Below, piece after piece: positions 24,709 to 32,173 of a stretch of DNA of 32,245 nt. The position numbers and the translations under genes are program-made. Origin of the DNA: Oscillospiraceae bacterium (GTDB lineage: Bacteria; Bacillota; Clostridia; Oscillospirales; Ruminococcaceae). Numbering within the stretch: position 1 is the stretch's first letter; every line of letters begins with the position of its first letter. The stretch lies in contig JAGALZ010000004.1 of NCBI GenBank assembly GCA_017848055.1, positions 1 to 32,245 of the forward strand, given 5' to 3'. The notes below the pieces were generated by a model. That model was not told the origin of the DNA and did no database searches. It saw nothing but the letters and a program-made list of their open reading frames with translations.

Positions 24709-26274
24709 ATGGCAGGCAATGGATATTTGCGTACCGTAAACTTTGGTGGCTTCGATAAGAAGGACGTACTTGCATACGTTGACGAACTCAACACCAAAAT
24801 TTACAATCTTGAAACCCAGCTCAGCGAAAAGAATGATACTATCGCTGCTTATGAAGCAGGCGGAGCAGGCGCTGGCTCGGGCGATTTTGAGGGCAAGGAA
24901 GCTCTCGAAAAGAAGGTAGAGGAGAGCCATGCTAAGATTTCTGAGCTTATGGCTTCAACAGATGGTCTTAAGCTCCAGCTCACAAACCTCGAAAATGAGG
25001 CTGGCGAGAAGGATTCACAGATTGAGTCTATGAAGAGCGAAATCGAAGACTTAAAGCAGAAGCTCGCTGACGCTGAAGCAAACGCAGCAGCAGGCGGCGG
25101 AGACAGCACAGCATTCGATATGGGCGCACTCTTTATGGAAGCTAAGAAGTCTGCTGACGCAGTAGTTGCTGAGGCCAGAAAGGCTGCCAAGAAGATGGAA
25201 CAGGAAGCTAAGGACCTCCAGGACCAGATTCTTGAGGACGCTAACGCACAGGCAGAAAGAATCGTAACCTCCGCAAACGCTGAGGCTAAGGTTACAACAG
25301 ATAACGCTCAGGCAAACGCAGCAGCTCTCACAGCTCAGGCTCAGGCAGATGCAGATGCACTCATGAGAAACGCAAGAGAGCAGGAAGCAAAAATCACTTC
25401 ACAGTCAAAGGGACTCAGAGATTCAGTAAGAACAGAGTTCACAGAGCTCCAGGGCAACATCTCCAAGCTCTCAACTGTACTTAATGACCTCTTTGGCGAC
25501 AGCATTGTTAAAATTGATTCAGCAAAGGAACTGGTTGCAAATGGCTTGCAGCTGGTAGACGGTAACTCAAATTTTAATTATAATCAGAAAGGAAGTGATG
25601 CACAGCTAGTTAACAAAGAAAACGATACCAAGAACGTTAACACAACAACTATAACTCCACAGTCGGCAAAGCCCGCAAGACCGTCATTCGGTAAGGCACT
25701 GCAGTTTACCGACCCGGCACCTGATTCGGTAAAGCCAAAAACAGAAGCACCAAAGGTTGAAGTTCCTAAGGCAGTAGAAGCTCCGAAGGTAGAAGCTCCT
25801 AAGGTTGCGGAAGTAAAGGTAGAAGAACCGAAGATTGAAGTGCCTAAGGTTGCGGAAGTAAAGGCAGAAGAACCGAGGGTAGAAGCACCTAAGGCCGAAG
25901 AAGTAAAGGCAGAGGAGCCTAAGGATACATTCCCTAAGATGGCTATGGCAGCTAAGTCTGTTCAGCCTCAGGTTGAGGAAAAACCACAGCAGGCTGCTAA
26001 ACCTGCCGAAAGACCTTCAGGACTCGGACTTTCCATGCAGAAGAATTCCCCTGCAAAGCCACAGCCTCAGGAAGAACCTAAGGCGCAGGCACCGGCTAAG
26101 TCAGCAGGTGCAAGTGAGCTGAGAATGGGCAATTCCGGCAAGAAAGTTAATCCGGTAAATTCAATGGATATGGATATGCTTGCTCAGCTGACAAAGGAAA
26201 TCCAGACTCAGGCAGATGATTCTATCAACAGCCTCAGTGACGAGGATATCCTTAACTCATGGAGTAAAAAATAA
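24709..26274 (+). CDS. DivIVA-like coiled-coil protein with Pro/Glu/Lys repeats
   Basis: The 521-aa protein opens with LRTVNFGGFDKKDVLAYVDEL, which fits the DivIVA N-terminal pattern (membrane-binding aromatic loop, then helix). Long coiled coils follow (about 25-50, 65-125 and 140-240), the last Ala-rich like ATP synthase b-type stalks. The region about 340-405 is a low-complexity array of EAPKVE/VAEVKAEEPK units. The tail (about 410-521) is disordered until a conserved-looking end (MDMDMLAQLTKEIQTQADDSINSLSDEDILNSWSKK). DivIVA-type proteins mark curved membrane at septa and poles, and its nearness to ftsZ fits a division or polarity role. Assignment to DivIVA is moderate; the repeats have no known function. 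Confidence 0.7.
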   Translation: MAGNGYLRTVNFGGFDKKDVLAYVDELNTKIYNLETQLSEKNDTIAAYEAGGAGAGSGDFEGKEALEKKVEESHAKISELMASTDGLKLQLTNLENEAGEKDSQIESMKSEIEDLKQKLADAEANAAAGGGDSTAFDMGALFMEAKKSADAVVAEARKAAKKMEQEAKDLQDQILEDANAQAERIVTSANAEAKVTTDNAQANAAALTAQAQADADALMRNAREQEAKITSQSKGLRDSVRTEFTELQGNISKLSTVLNDLFGDSIVKIDSAKELVANGLQLVDGNSNFNYNQKGSDAQLVNKENDTKNVNTTTITPQSAKPARPSFGKALQFTDPAPDSVKPKTEAPKVEVPKAVEAPKVEAPKVAEVKVEEPKIEVPKVAEVKAEEPRVEAPKAEEVKAEEPKDTFPKMAMAAKSVQPQVEEKPQQAAKPAERPSGLGLSMQKNSPAKPQPQEEPKAQAPAKSAGASELRMGNSGKKVNPVNSMDMDMLAQLTKEIQTQADDSINSLSDEDILNSWSKK

Positions 26275-26295
26275 ACTACGGAAACGGGTATTATA

Positions 26296-26862
26296 ATGTC
26301 AGATATACTTGAAGTCAACGCACAAGACCTGAAAAAGAGAGCATCAGAGCTGCGTGCAGGAGATAAGATTCTCCTCTCCGGAACTGTGTATACCTCCCGT
26401 GATGCCGCCCATAAAAGAATTATGGCGCTCATCGAAAACGGAGAGAAGCTCCCTTATGATATCGAAAATGCCGTAATCTATTACGCAGGCCCCACTCCCG
26501 CACCCGAGGGTAAGGCAATAGGTTCCTGCGGCCCAACAACCTCGGGCAGAATGGATAAATTCGCTCCGACACTTTTGGATATGGGACTCGGCGCAATGAT
26601 AGGCAAGGGTGAGCGTTCCAAGGAAGTCTGCGATGCAATTGTCCGTAATAAAGCAGTTTACCTGTGTGCAATCGGCGGAGCCGGCGCTCTGGCGAGTAAG
26701 TGTATCACAGAATGCGAGGTAATCGCCTTTGATGACCTCGGTTGCGAGTCGGTAAAACGCCTCAGATTTGAAAAGTTCCCGCTTGTTGTCGCAAATGATT
26801 GCAACGGCGGAGATATCTTTAAGTCGGGAAGAGAAAGCTTTTGCCGTATCAATAAGCTTTAA
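26296..26862 (+). CDS. Fumarate hydratase class I, beta subunit (tartrate dehydratase-like)
   Basis: The 188-aa protein matches the beta (C-terminal) part of class I fumarases and L-tartrate dehydratases: LLSGTVYTSRDAAHKRI, IYYAGPTPAPEGKAIGSCGPTTSGRMD, MIGKG and IGGAGAL. The iron-sulphur cluster that does the chemistry is carried by the alpha subunit, which is not in this window, so this gene alone should be inactive. The start has only a weak site, and it follows the DivIVA-like gene by 21 nt with no terminator, so the two may be cotranscribed. Fumarase versus tartrate dehydratase cannot be decided. Confidence 0.88.
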   Translation: MSDILEVNAQDLKKRASELRAGDKILLSGTVYTSRDAAHKRIMALIENGEKLPYDIENAVIYYAGPTPAPEGKAIGSCGPTTSGRMDKFAPTLLDMGLGAMIGKGERSKEVCDAIVRNKAVYLCAIGGAGALASKCITECEVIAFDDLGCESVKRLRFEKFPLVVANDCNGGDIFKSGRESFCRINKL

Positions 26863-26869
26863 AATATGC

Positions 26870-26902
26870 AGCGGTGGCATTCGTGTCGCCGCTTTTATTT
26901 TA
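26870..26902 (+). terminator. Intrinsic terminator after the fumarase beta gene
   Basis: AGCGGTGGCA (26870-26879) pairs with TGTCGCCGCT (26884-26893), with wobble pairs, around a TTCG tetraloop. TTTATTTT follows. Confidence 0.82.
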
Positions 26903-26929
26903 AAATATCAGTATTTATGATAAAATTGC

Positions 26930-26959
26930 TTGACAAAGAGTGAGTATGTGTGTTATTAT
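26930..26959 (+). promoter_or_regulatory. Promoter of the sigma factor gene
   Basis: TTGACA (26930-26935), an 18-nt spacer and TATTAT (26954-26959). In the leader, TTAGCG (26977-26982) can pair with CGCTAA (26992-26997) just ahead of the ribosome site. Confidence 0.75.
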
Positions 26960-27019
26960 ATAAGAGTAACAAATATTTAGCGATAATATACCGCTAATTT
27001 GGCATAATGGAGAAAGAAA

Positions 27020-27604
27020 ATGGCGCTGAAGTCCAACGAAAATGCATATGCCTTGCTCAGTGACGATGAGCTTGCACTTATAGCTTCATCCGATAAGGAT
27101 GCCTTGCTTGCACTGGTTGTAAGACATAGCGGACTTGTCGAGAAGAAAGCAAGAGCAATGTGTGTGCCGCCTGTGGAGCAGGAGGATTTGTTCCAGGAGG
27201 GCATAATCGGACTGCTCGATGCCGTTAATGCTTACAGAGCCGATAAGGGTGCCGGGTTTGTTACGTTTGCAAATGTCTGTGTAAAAAATAAAATGCTTTC
27301 CGTGCTTTCAAAGAGGGGTAAATTTGTTTCTTTGGAGGATGCGGAGAACCTACCGCAAAGCGATGAAACTCAGGAAAGTCCCGAGAGTATTCTGCTTCGT
27401 AAGGAGCAGGAAAGAGCCGTGCTCGAAAAGGTGTCAAAGGAGCTGAGCAGTGCCGAGTGGGAGGTTTTACAACTATATCTTAGGGGATTTTCATATAACC
27501 GGATAGCTTCAGAGCTTCAGACCTCGGTTAAGGCAACTGATAACGCAATGCAACGGGTTAGGCGAAAACTTCGATTGGTTTTAAAGACAGATGATAAGCA
27601 GTAA
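27020..27604 (+). CDS. Sigma-70 family factor, SigH-like
   Basis: The 194-aa protein has region 2 (LVVRHSGLVEKKARAMCVPPVEQEDLFQEGIIGLLDAVNAYRADKGAGFVTFANVCVKNKMLSVLSKRGK) and region 4 with a helix-turn-helix (LSSAEWEVLQLYLRGFSYNRIASELQTSVKATDNAMQRVRRKL). It lacks regions 1 and 3. The region 2 wording resembles SigH, the transition-state/early sporulation factor of Bacillus and Clostridia, although it is shorter than the 218-aa Bacillus protein and its neighbours differ. It recognises an unknown promoter set. It has its own sigma-A promoter and GGAGAAAG ribosome site. Confidence 0.85.
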   Translation: MALKSNENAYALLSDDELALIASSDKDALLALVVRHSGLVEKKARAMCVPPVEQEDLFQEGIIGLLDAVNAYRADKGAGFVTFANVCVKNKMLSVLSKRGKFVSLEDAENLPQSDETQESPESILLRKEQERAVLEKVSKELSSAEWEVLQLYLRGFSYNRIASELQTSVKATDNAMQRVRRKLRLVLKTDDKQ

Positions 27605-27605
27605 A

Positions 27606-27623
27606 AAGCGGCGATAGCCGTTT
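27606..27623 (+). terminator. Weak hairpin after the sigma factor gene
   Basis: AAGCGGC (27606-27612) pairs with GCCGTTT (27617-27623), with a G-U, around GATA. There is only a short T stretch, so termination is doubtful. The rest of the 27605-27724 gap holds a small 5-bp stem (GTCGG/CCGAC, 27669-27685) and no evident promoter. Confidence 0.35.
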
Positions 27624-27724
27624 AATATGGCCAAATAGCTTAATTTCAGAGCGTTGTTTATCAAAGGTGTCGGTGTAAGTCCGACTAGGCACAAATTTTA
27701 TTACTTTAAGCGAGGGAATCTATC

Positions 27725-28000
27725 ATGTACGAAGACAAGACATTAGTTTGCAAGGAATGTGGAAACGAATTTGTATTCACAGCAGGCGAGCAGGAGTTCT
27801 ATGCAGAAAAGGGCTTTGTAAACGAGCCACAGAGATGCAAGGCTTGCAGAGATGCAAGAAAGAACGCTGCTAAGGGCGAAAGAGAAATGTTCACAGCAAC
27901 ATGTGCATCATGTGGCGCTGAGGCAAGAGTACCTTTCAGACCAAGAGAGGACAGACCTGTATATTGCAGCGAGTGCTTTGCAAAGATGAAGGAAGAATAA
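27725..28000 (+). CDS. Small protein with two zinc-ribbon motifs
   Basis: The 91-aa protein has two Cys4 sites. The first is CKECGNEFVF...QRCKACRDAR (residues about 9-41), which matches the 'probable zinc-binding' zf-trcl type. The second is CASCGAEARVPF...VYCSECF (about 59-84), which matches the CxxC-CxxC zinc ribbon found in cold-shock-associated proteins. Both are widespread in Clostridia and probably bind nucleic acid or protein; the exact role is unknown. A ribosome site is poor (GCGAGGGAATCTATC). A strong terminator follows. Confidence 0.85.
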   Translation: MYEDKTLVCKECGNEFVFTAGEQEFYAEKGFVNEPQRCKACRDARKNAAKGEREMFTATCASCGAEARVPFRPREDRPVYCSECFAKMKEE

Positions 28001-28013
28001 AATAGCTTTTTTC

Positions 28014-28046
28014 CAGCCTGTGATTTTAAGTCGCAGGCTGTTTTTT
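28014..28046 (+). terminator. Intrinsic terminator after the zinc-ribbon gene
   Basis: CAGCCTGTGA (28014-28023) pairs with TCGCAGGCTG (28031-28040) with one wobble. Six T follow. Confidence 0.9.
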
Positions 28047-28056
28047 GTGTAATGAC

Positions 28057-28085
28057 TTGAATTTTTTGATTGTATAGGTTATAAT
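28057..28085 (+). promoter_or_regulatory. Promoter of the DUF1858 gene
   Basis: TTGAAT (28057-28062), a 17-nt spacer and TATAAT (28080-28085). Confidence 0.82.
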
Positions 28086-28120
28086 ATAAGGGTAATAAGA
28101 ACCGAAAGGAAGTTTTTACA

Positions 28121-28315
28121 ATGATTACAAAGGATACAATCATCGGAGATATCCTCGATGAAAACGCAAAGCTTGCACCATATTTTCTTGAGATGGGTAT
28201 GCATTGCCTCGGCTGTCCTTCAGCAAGAGCTGAAACAGTAGCACAGGCTTGTGCAGTTCACGGCGTAGATGCCGACGAGCTCGTTGCAAAGCTCAATGCC
28301 GCTATCTCAGAGTAA
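28121..28315 (+). CDS. DUF1858 domain protein
   Basis: The 64-aa protein consists of just one DUF1858 domain: ITKDTIIGDILDENAKLAPYFLEMGMHCLGCPSARAETVAQACAVHGVD. The GMHCLGCP pair of Cys residues is the family signature, also found at the N-terminus of ScdA/YtfE-type iron-sulphur repair proteins and near hybrid cluster proteins. A redox or iron-sulphur role is likely, but nothing specific is known. It stands alone between its own promoter and terminator, with an AAAGGAAG ribosome site. Confidence 0.88.
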   Translation: MITKDTIIGDILDENAKLAPYFLEMGMHCLGCPSARAETVAQACAVHGVDADELVAKLNAAISE

Positions 28316-28332
28316 AAAGCTCAAAGCGATAA

Positions 28333-28370
28333 TGCGTCCGCCGACTTTTGCTTCGACGGACGTAATTTTT
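28333..28370 (+). terminator. Intrinsic terminator after the DUF1858 gene
   Basis: CGTCCGCCGA (28335-28344) pairs with TCGACGGACG (28353-28362) with one mismatch. The flanks also pair, and TAATTTTT follows. Confidence 0.8.
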
Positions 28371-28399
28371 ACAAGCAAGATATAAAGGAGATTTCTACC

Positions 28400-29074
28400 A
28401 TGCTCGATAACAGATTGTCAGCGTGTGCCTCGTTTGTAAGCGGAAAAGGAACAGTTGTCGATGTCGGAACCGACCACGGCTACCTGCCCTGCTACCTCGT
28501 GGAAAACGGAGTGTGTCAGAAGGCAATAGCCGCAGATATAAATGTTGCACCGCTTGATAGTGCAAAAAGCAATATAAAAGAAAGCGGACTCGAGGACAGA
28601 ATAATTGCCGTGCTTTCTGACGGTTTAAAGAACATTTCGCCCGAGGGAGTTACGGATGTAGTTATCGCAGGTATGGGCGGCGAGCTTATTGTCGATATTA
28701 TCTCAAACGGTAAAAACTTTTATAACGCCGGATTTATACTCCAGCCAATGACAAAGCCCGAGCTTCTGCGTGAGTGGCTGTGGAGCCATGGGTTTGAAAT
28801 CAAAGCCGAAAAGGCTTGCAAAGATGAGTTTTTCTATACAGTTATAAATGCAAAGTACATAGGCGAAAATAGCGATTATACTGAGCTTTCCTGCTATGTA
28901 GGAAAAATGGGTAATGAAACCGAAACTGAAAAAGGCTGGCTCTTAAAGCAGGCATCAAAGCTTTCTAAAAAAGGCGAAGGACTGAAAAAATCTGCAGACA
29001 ATGCCGATAAATCCGAGCATTATCTCAAGCTTGCAGAAAAGATTACAGCCTACGCAGAAGGAGAAAAATTATGA
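28400..29074 (+). CDS. trmK: tRNA (adenine-22-N1)-methyltransferase TrmK
   Basis: The 224-aa protein has the COG2384 pattern: RLSACASFVSGKGTVVDVGTDHGYLPCYLV (SAM-binding loop), ADIN at the second acidic strand, VVIAGMGGELIVDI and the FILQPMTKPELLREWLWSHGFEI segment. It makes m1A22 in tRNA of Gram-positive bacteria. The stop overlaps the next start (ATGA, 29071-29074), as in the usual trmK-yqfO pair. sigA and dnaG, often upstream, are not here. Confidence 0.93.
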   Translation: MLDNRLSACASFVSGKGTVVDVGTDHGYLPCYLVENGVCQKAIAADINVAPLDSAKSNIKESGLEDRIIAVLSDGLKNISPEGVTDVVIAGMGGELIVDIISNGKNFYNAGFILQPMTKPELLREWLWSHGFEIKAEKACKDEFFYTVINAKYIGENSDYTELSCYVGKMGNETETEKGWLLKQASKLSKKGEGLKKSADNADKSEHYLKLAEKITAYAEGEKL

Positions 29075-29829
29075 CTACTATAAAGGATATATATAACTGC
29101 CTCGATGAGCTTGCACCGTTTTCTTTGCAGGAAAGCTACGACAACAGCGGACTCATCATCGGCAATATGAGCAGGGAAGTTACTAAAGTCGTAATTGCCC
29201 TCGATATTACAACCGATACCGCAAATGAGGCTGTGCTGTCTGACGCAGAGCTTGTGATAACACACCACCCCGTAATTTTCAGCCCCTTAAAGCGTATCGA
29301 TACAGCGACTCCGCTTGGTATGCTTCTTACAAATAATGTGGCAGTTATCTCATCGCATACGAATTTCGATTCCGCAGTTATGAATGATATCCTCTGCGAA
29401 AAGCTCTCGCTTACACCGAAAGCCCCGCTCTGTACCGAAAACGGCACAGATATAGGCTTTGTTTGCGGCTGCGAGAAAACCTCTGCAAAGGAGCTTGCAA
29501 AAAGAGCCAAGGAAGCACTTGGCTGTGTGAGCGTAAGATATGTAAATACCGATAAAGCAGTGGAAAGGGTCGCTGTCTGCAGCGGAAGCGGAGGAAGCTT
29601 TCTGCATAACGCAATTTCCTTAAAGTGCGATGCATATATCACAGGCGACGTAAAGCACGACGTTTTTATCGACGCTTTCAATAATGATATCGCACTTATC
29701 GACGCAGGCCACTTCTATACTGAAAATATCTTCTGCGAGTATGTCAAAGAGTATTTGCAGAAAAAATTTGCGGATGTCGAGTTTGCGGTTGCAAAATCAA
29801 ACCGTGACGTTACCGACTATGAAATCTGA
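29071..29829 (+). CDS. Nif3-like dinuclear metal centre protein
   Basis: The 252-aa protein belongs to the NIF3/YqfO/DUF34 family: ESYDNSGLIIG at the start, VITHHPVIFSPLKRI with the paired metal-binding His residues, SSHTNFDSA, and the late TGDVKHDVFIDAF...ALIDAGHFYTE. The family forms toroidal hexamers; a GTP cyclohydrolase link has been proposed but the function is unsettled. It lacks the middle PII-like insert of Bacillus YqfO, being short. It overlaps trmK by 4 nt, which indicates coupled translation. Confidence 0.93.
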   Translation: MTTIKDIYNCLDELAPFSLQESYDNSGLIIGNMSREVTKVVIALDITTDTANEAVLSDAELVITHHPVIFSPLKRIDTATPLGMLLTNNVAVISSHTNFDSAVMNDILCEKLSLTPKAPLCTENGTDIGFVCGCEKTSAKELAKRAKEALGCVSVRYVNTDKAVERVAVCSGSGGSFLHNAISLKCDAYITGDVKHDVFIDAFNNDIALIDAGHFYTENIFCEYVKEYLQKKFADVEFAVAKSNRDVTDYEI

Positions 29830-29850
29830 TAAAGCATAAGGAGAGCCGAT

Positions 29851-31599
29851 ATGGCACTTGACGGAATATTTCTTTCAATAGTAAAAAAAGAGCTGTCACA
29901 GCTTATCGGTGGCAGAGTAGATAAAATATATCAGCCGTCCCGTGAGGAGATAGTCTTTGCTATCAGAACACGAGAGGGTAGCTTCAAGTTGCTGTTTAAT
30001 ACATCAGCAAAGGACGCAAGAGTCCATATTACAAAAGCACAGATAGAAAACCCGAAAACCCCGCCGATGTTCTGTATGCTTATGAGAAAGCACCTCTCGT
30101 CAGGCAAGCTTTGCGATATAAGACAGGACGGAAGCGAAAGAGTGCTGTTTTTCGACTTCGAAAGCGTAAACGAAATGGGCGACCTCTGTAAGCTTACAGT
30201 CGCAATTGAGATAATGGGCAGATGCTCGAATCTCGTGCTTATCGCTGAAAACGGCAAGATAATCGATTGTATAAAGCGTGTCGGCTTCGACCTTTCAAGC
30301 GTCCGTCCCGTACTGCCGGGTATGATGTATGAGCCGGTTCCGAAGCAGGAGAAAATGTCGCTGTTTGATGTGAATAAGGAAATGCTGTCGCAAAGGCTCT
30401 CAGAGCAGGGCGCAAAACCGCTTGCCAAGGGCCTTGTGAACATTATCGAAGGCATATCCCCGATTTTCGCAAGAGAAGCCCAGCACTATGCCGCAAAGGA
30501 AGAAATCCCGTGCACCGAGCTTTCTGAGGATATCCTCGATAAGCTCTGCTTCTATCTGTCAAGAACGGCTGACAGTATAGAAAACGGCACCAATAAGCTC
30601 ACTGTCGTGAAAACCCGTGAAGGCGACCTTAAGGATTTCTGCTTTACAGAAATATTGCAGTACGGAAGCCTTATGGTTACATCTGAGGCGGAATCTGCCT
30701 GCGAAGTCCTCTACTTTTTCTATACCGAGCGTGACGTGTCTGCAAGAAGAAAACAAAAGGCTGCAGACCTCTTCAAGCTCTTACTCAGTACAACCGAGAG
30801 AATTTCAAGACGAATCGCTGTGCAGAAGCAGGAGCTTTCCGAGTGTAAAAACCGTGACGAGTATAAGCTCTACGGCGATTTGCTTATGGCGAATATCTAC
30901 AGAATACAAAAGGGCGATACAAAGGCAGCCGTCGAAAACTTCTACGACGAGAATATGCCCCTTGTCACAATAAAGCTCGATTCAAGACTTACACCCGCAC
31001 AGAATGCCCAGAAGTATTATAACGACTACCGAAAGGCAGATACCGCCGAAAAGAAGCTCTGCGAGCTTATAGAGCAGGGCGAAGAGGAGCTTGGGTATAT
31101 AGACAGCGTGTTCGATTCGCTCACAAGAGCTACAACCGAGGACGAAATTGCGGTGCTTCGCGAAGAGCTGTCCGAAGAAGGCTATATTAAGCACACGGCA
31201 GTAAAAGGTAAGTCGGCAAAATCTCCTAAACCATACGAGTTTATGTCCTCGGACGGCTTTAAAATCCTTGTAGGAAGAAACAACCGCCAGAATGACAAGC
31301 TTACCCTCAAAGACAGCGACAAGAACGATATATGGCTCCATACCCATAATATAGCCGGCTCACATACAGTTATCGTATGCGGTGGCAAGGAACCGCCAAT
31401 GACAACCATAGAGCAGGCGGCAAGACTTGCGGCACTTCATTCAAAAGCAAAAAGCTCATCGCAGGTGCCCGTCGATTATACTCAGATTCGATATGTGAAA
31501 AAGCCGTCGGGAGCAAAACCCGGAATGGTTATTTTCACAAATAATAAGACTCTTTACGTCACACCTGACGAGCAGGAGGCACAGAGCCTTAAAGTATAA
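29851..31599 (+). CDS. rqcH: RqcH, ribosome-associated quality control NFACT protein
   Basis: The 582-aa protein has the NFACT layout: NFACT-N (DGIFLSIVKKELSQLIGGRVDKIYQPSREEIVFAIRT... PPMFCMLMRKHL), helix-hairpin-helix and coiled-coil middle (about 170-440), and NFACT-R (FKILVGRNNRQNDKLTLKDSDKNDIWLHTHNIAGSHTVI). The conserved Asp-Arg of NFACT-N appears here as Glu-Arg in GSERVLFF. RqcH binds stalled 50S-peptidyl-tRNA and adds C-terminal Ala tails for degradation. Older databases call it fibronectin-binding protein. It follows the nif3-like gene by 21 nt and is probably in that operon; no clear terminator is seen after it. Confidence 0.93.
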   Translation: MALDGIFLSIVKKELSQLIGGRVDKIYQPSREEIVFAIRTREGSFKLLFNTSAKDARVHITKAQIENPKTPPMFCMLMRKHLSSGKLCDIRQDGSERVLFFDFESVNEMGDLCKLTVAIEIMGRCSNLVLIAENGKIIDCIKRVGFDLSSVRPVLPGMMYEPVPKQEKMSLFDVNKEMLSQRLSEQGAKPLAKGLVNIIEGISPIFAREAQHYAAKEEIPCTELSEDILDKLCFYLSRTADSIENGTNKLTVVKTREGDLKDFCFTEILQYGSLMVTSEAESACEVLYFFYTERDVSARRKQKAADLFKLLLSTTERISRRIAVQKQELSECKNRDEYKLYGDLLMANIYRIQKGDTKAAVENFYDENMPLVTIKLDSRLTPAQNAQKYYNDYRKADTAEKKLCELIEQGEEELGYIDSVFDSLTRATTEDEIAVLREELSEEGYIKHTAVKGKSAKSPKPYEFMSSDGFKILVGRNNRQNDKLTLKDSDKNDIWLHTHNIAGSHTVIVCGGKEPPMTTIEQAARLAALHSKAKSSSQVPVDYTQIRYVKKPSGAKPGMVIFTNNKTLYVTPDEQEAQSLKV

Positions 31600-31671
31600 T
31601 GCACATTTGCACAAAATGTATCGTCTATTTCGGATAATTTCTAGGAAATCGACAAAATATAAAATAACCTA

Positions 31672-31700
31672 TTGACAAATCGCTTCGTTGCTGATATAAT
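31672..31700 (+). promoter_or_regulatory. Promoter of tRNA-Pro
   Basis: Full consensus TTGACA (31672-31677), a 17-nt spacer and TATAAT (31695-31700). Confidence 0.9.
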
Positions 31701-31734
31701 AATTAAGCTGTCTGATGAAGATAGAAAACAGCAA

Positions 31735-31811
31735 CGAGGCGTAACTCAGTTTGGTAGAGTGCTTGGTTTGGGACCAAGATGCCGCAGGTTCAAGTCCTGT
31801 CGCCTCGACCA
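31735..31811 (+). tRNA. tRNA-Pro (anticodon TGG)
   Basis: The acceptor stem CGAGGCG/CGCCTCG, anticodon stem CTTGG/CCAAG with loop TTTGGGA, T-loop TTCAAGT and encoded CCA are all present. Confidence 0.96.
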
Positions 31812-31866
31812 TTTGCTTTTTGCTTGTGGCATAAAGCTTTACATATCGTCAGGGATTAAAAAGTAC

Positions 31867-31895
31867 TTGACAAACGAAATTTTATATGATATAAT
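31867..31895 (+). promoter_or_regulatory. Promoter of tRNA-Thr/tRNA-Tyr
   Basis: Full consensus TTGACA (31867-31872), a 17-nt spacer and TATAAT (31890-31895). Confidence 0.9.
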
Positions 31896-31911
31896 AAATT
31901 TCGTTGTTTAA

Positions 31912-31987
31912 GCTGGTGTAGCTCAGTTGGTAGAGCAGCTGATTTGTAATCAGCAGGTCGGGGGTTCGAGTCCGTCCACCAGCTCCA
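31912..31987 (+). tRNA. tRNA-Thr (anticodon TGT)
   Basis: Acceptor stem GCTGGTG/CACCAGC, anticodon stem GCTGA/TCAGC with loop TTTGTAA, T-loop TTCGAGT and encoded CCA. Confidence 0.96.
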
Positions 31988-32008
31988 ACATTTTTAATCT
32001 CTGAATAA

Positions 32009-32093
32009 GGGAGAGTTCCCGAGTGGCCAAAGGGGGCAGACTGTAAATCTGTTGCTTTTCGCTTCGGTGGTTCGAATCCACCCTCTCCCACCA
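32009..32093 (+). tRNA. tRNA-Tyr (anticodon GTA)
   Basis: Acceptor stem GGGAGAG/CTCTCCC, anticodon loop CTGTAAA, a long variable arm (class II, about 32052-32066), T-loop TTCGAAT and encoded CCA. It lies 21 nt after tRNA-Thr and has no promoter of its own. Confidence 0.96.
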
Positions 32094-32100
32094 CCTACTT

Positions 32101-32132
32101 TGTGCCTTCACTTTTTGCGAAGGCACATTTTT
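32101..32132 (+). terminator. Intrinsic terminator of the tRNA cluster
   Basis: TGTGCCTTC (32101-32109) pairs perfectly with GAAGGCACA (32119-32127), and a T run follows. Confidence 0.93.
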
Positions 32133-32173
32133 ATTTGACAAAAGTTTCTGTCAGCCAAGAAGGAGTAAACGAA

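Noticed and set aside
26344..26880. 178-codon open frame on the - strand inside the fumarase beta gene
   Set aside because: It is antisense to a clear family member and also crosses the terminator.
29136..29681. 181-codon open frame on the - strand inside the nif3-like gene
   Set aside because: It is a shadow of the real gene; composition is Ser-rich as expected of antisense frames here.
31623..31653. Imperfect hairpin after rqcH as a terminator
   Set aside because: One central mismatch, a 13-nt loop and an A-rich tail in place of T.
32135..32140. TTGACA before typA as a promoter
   Set aside because: No -10 hexamer lies 16-18 nt downstream; the segment there is the AAGGAG region.
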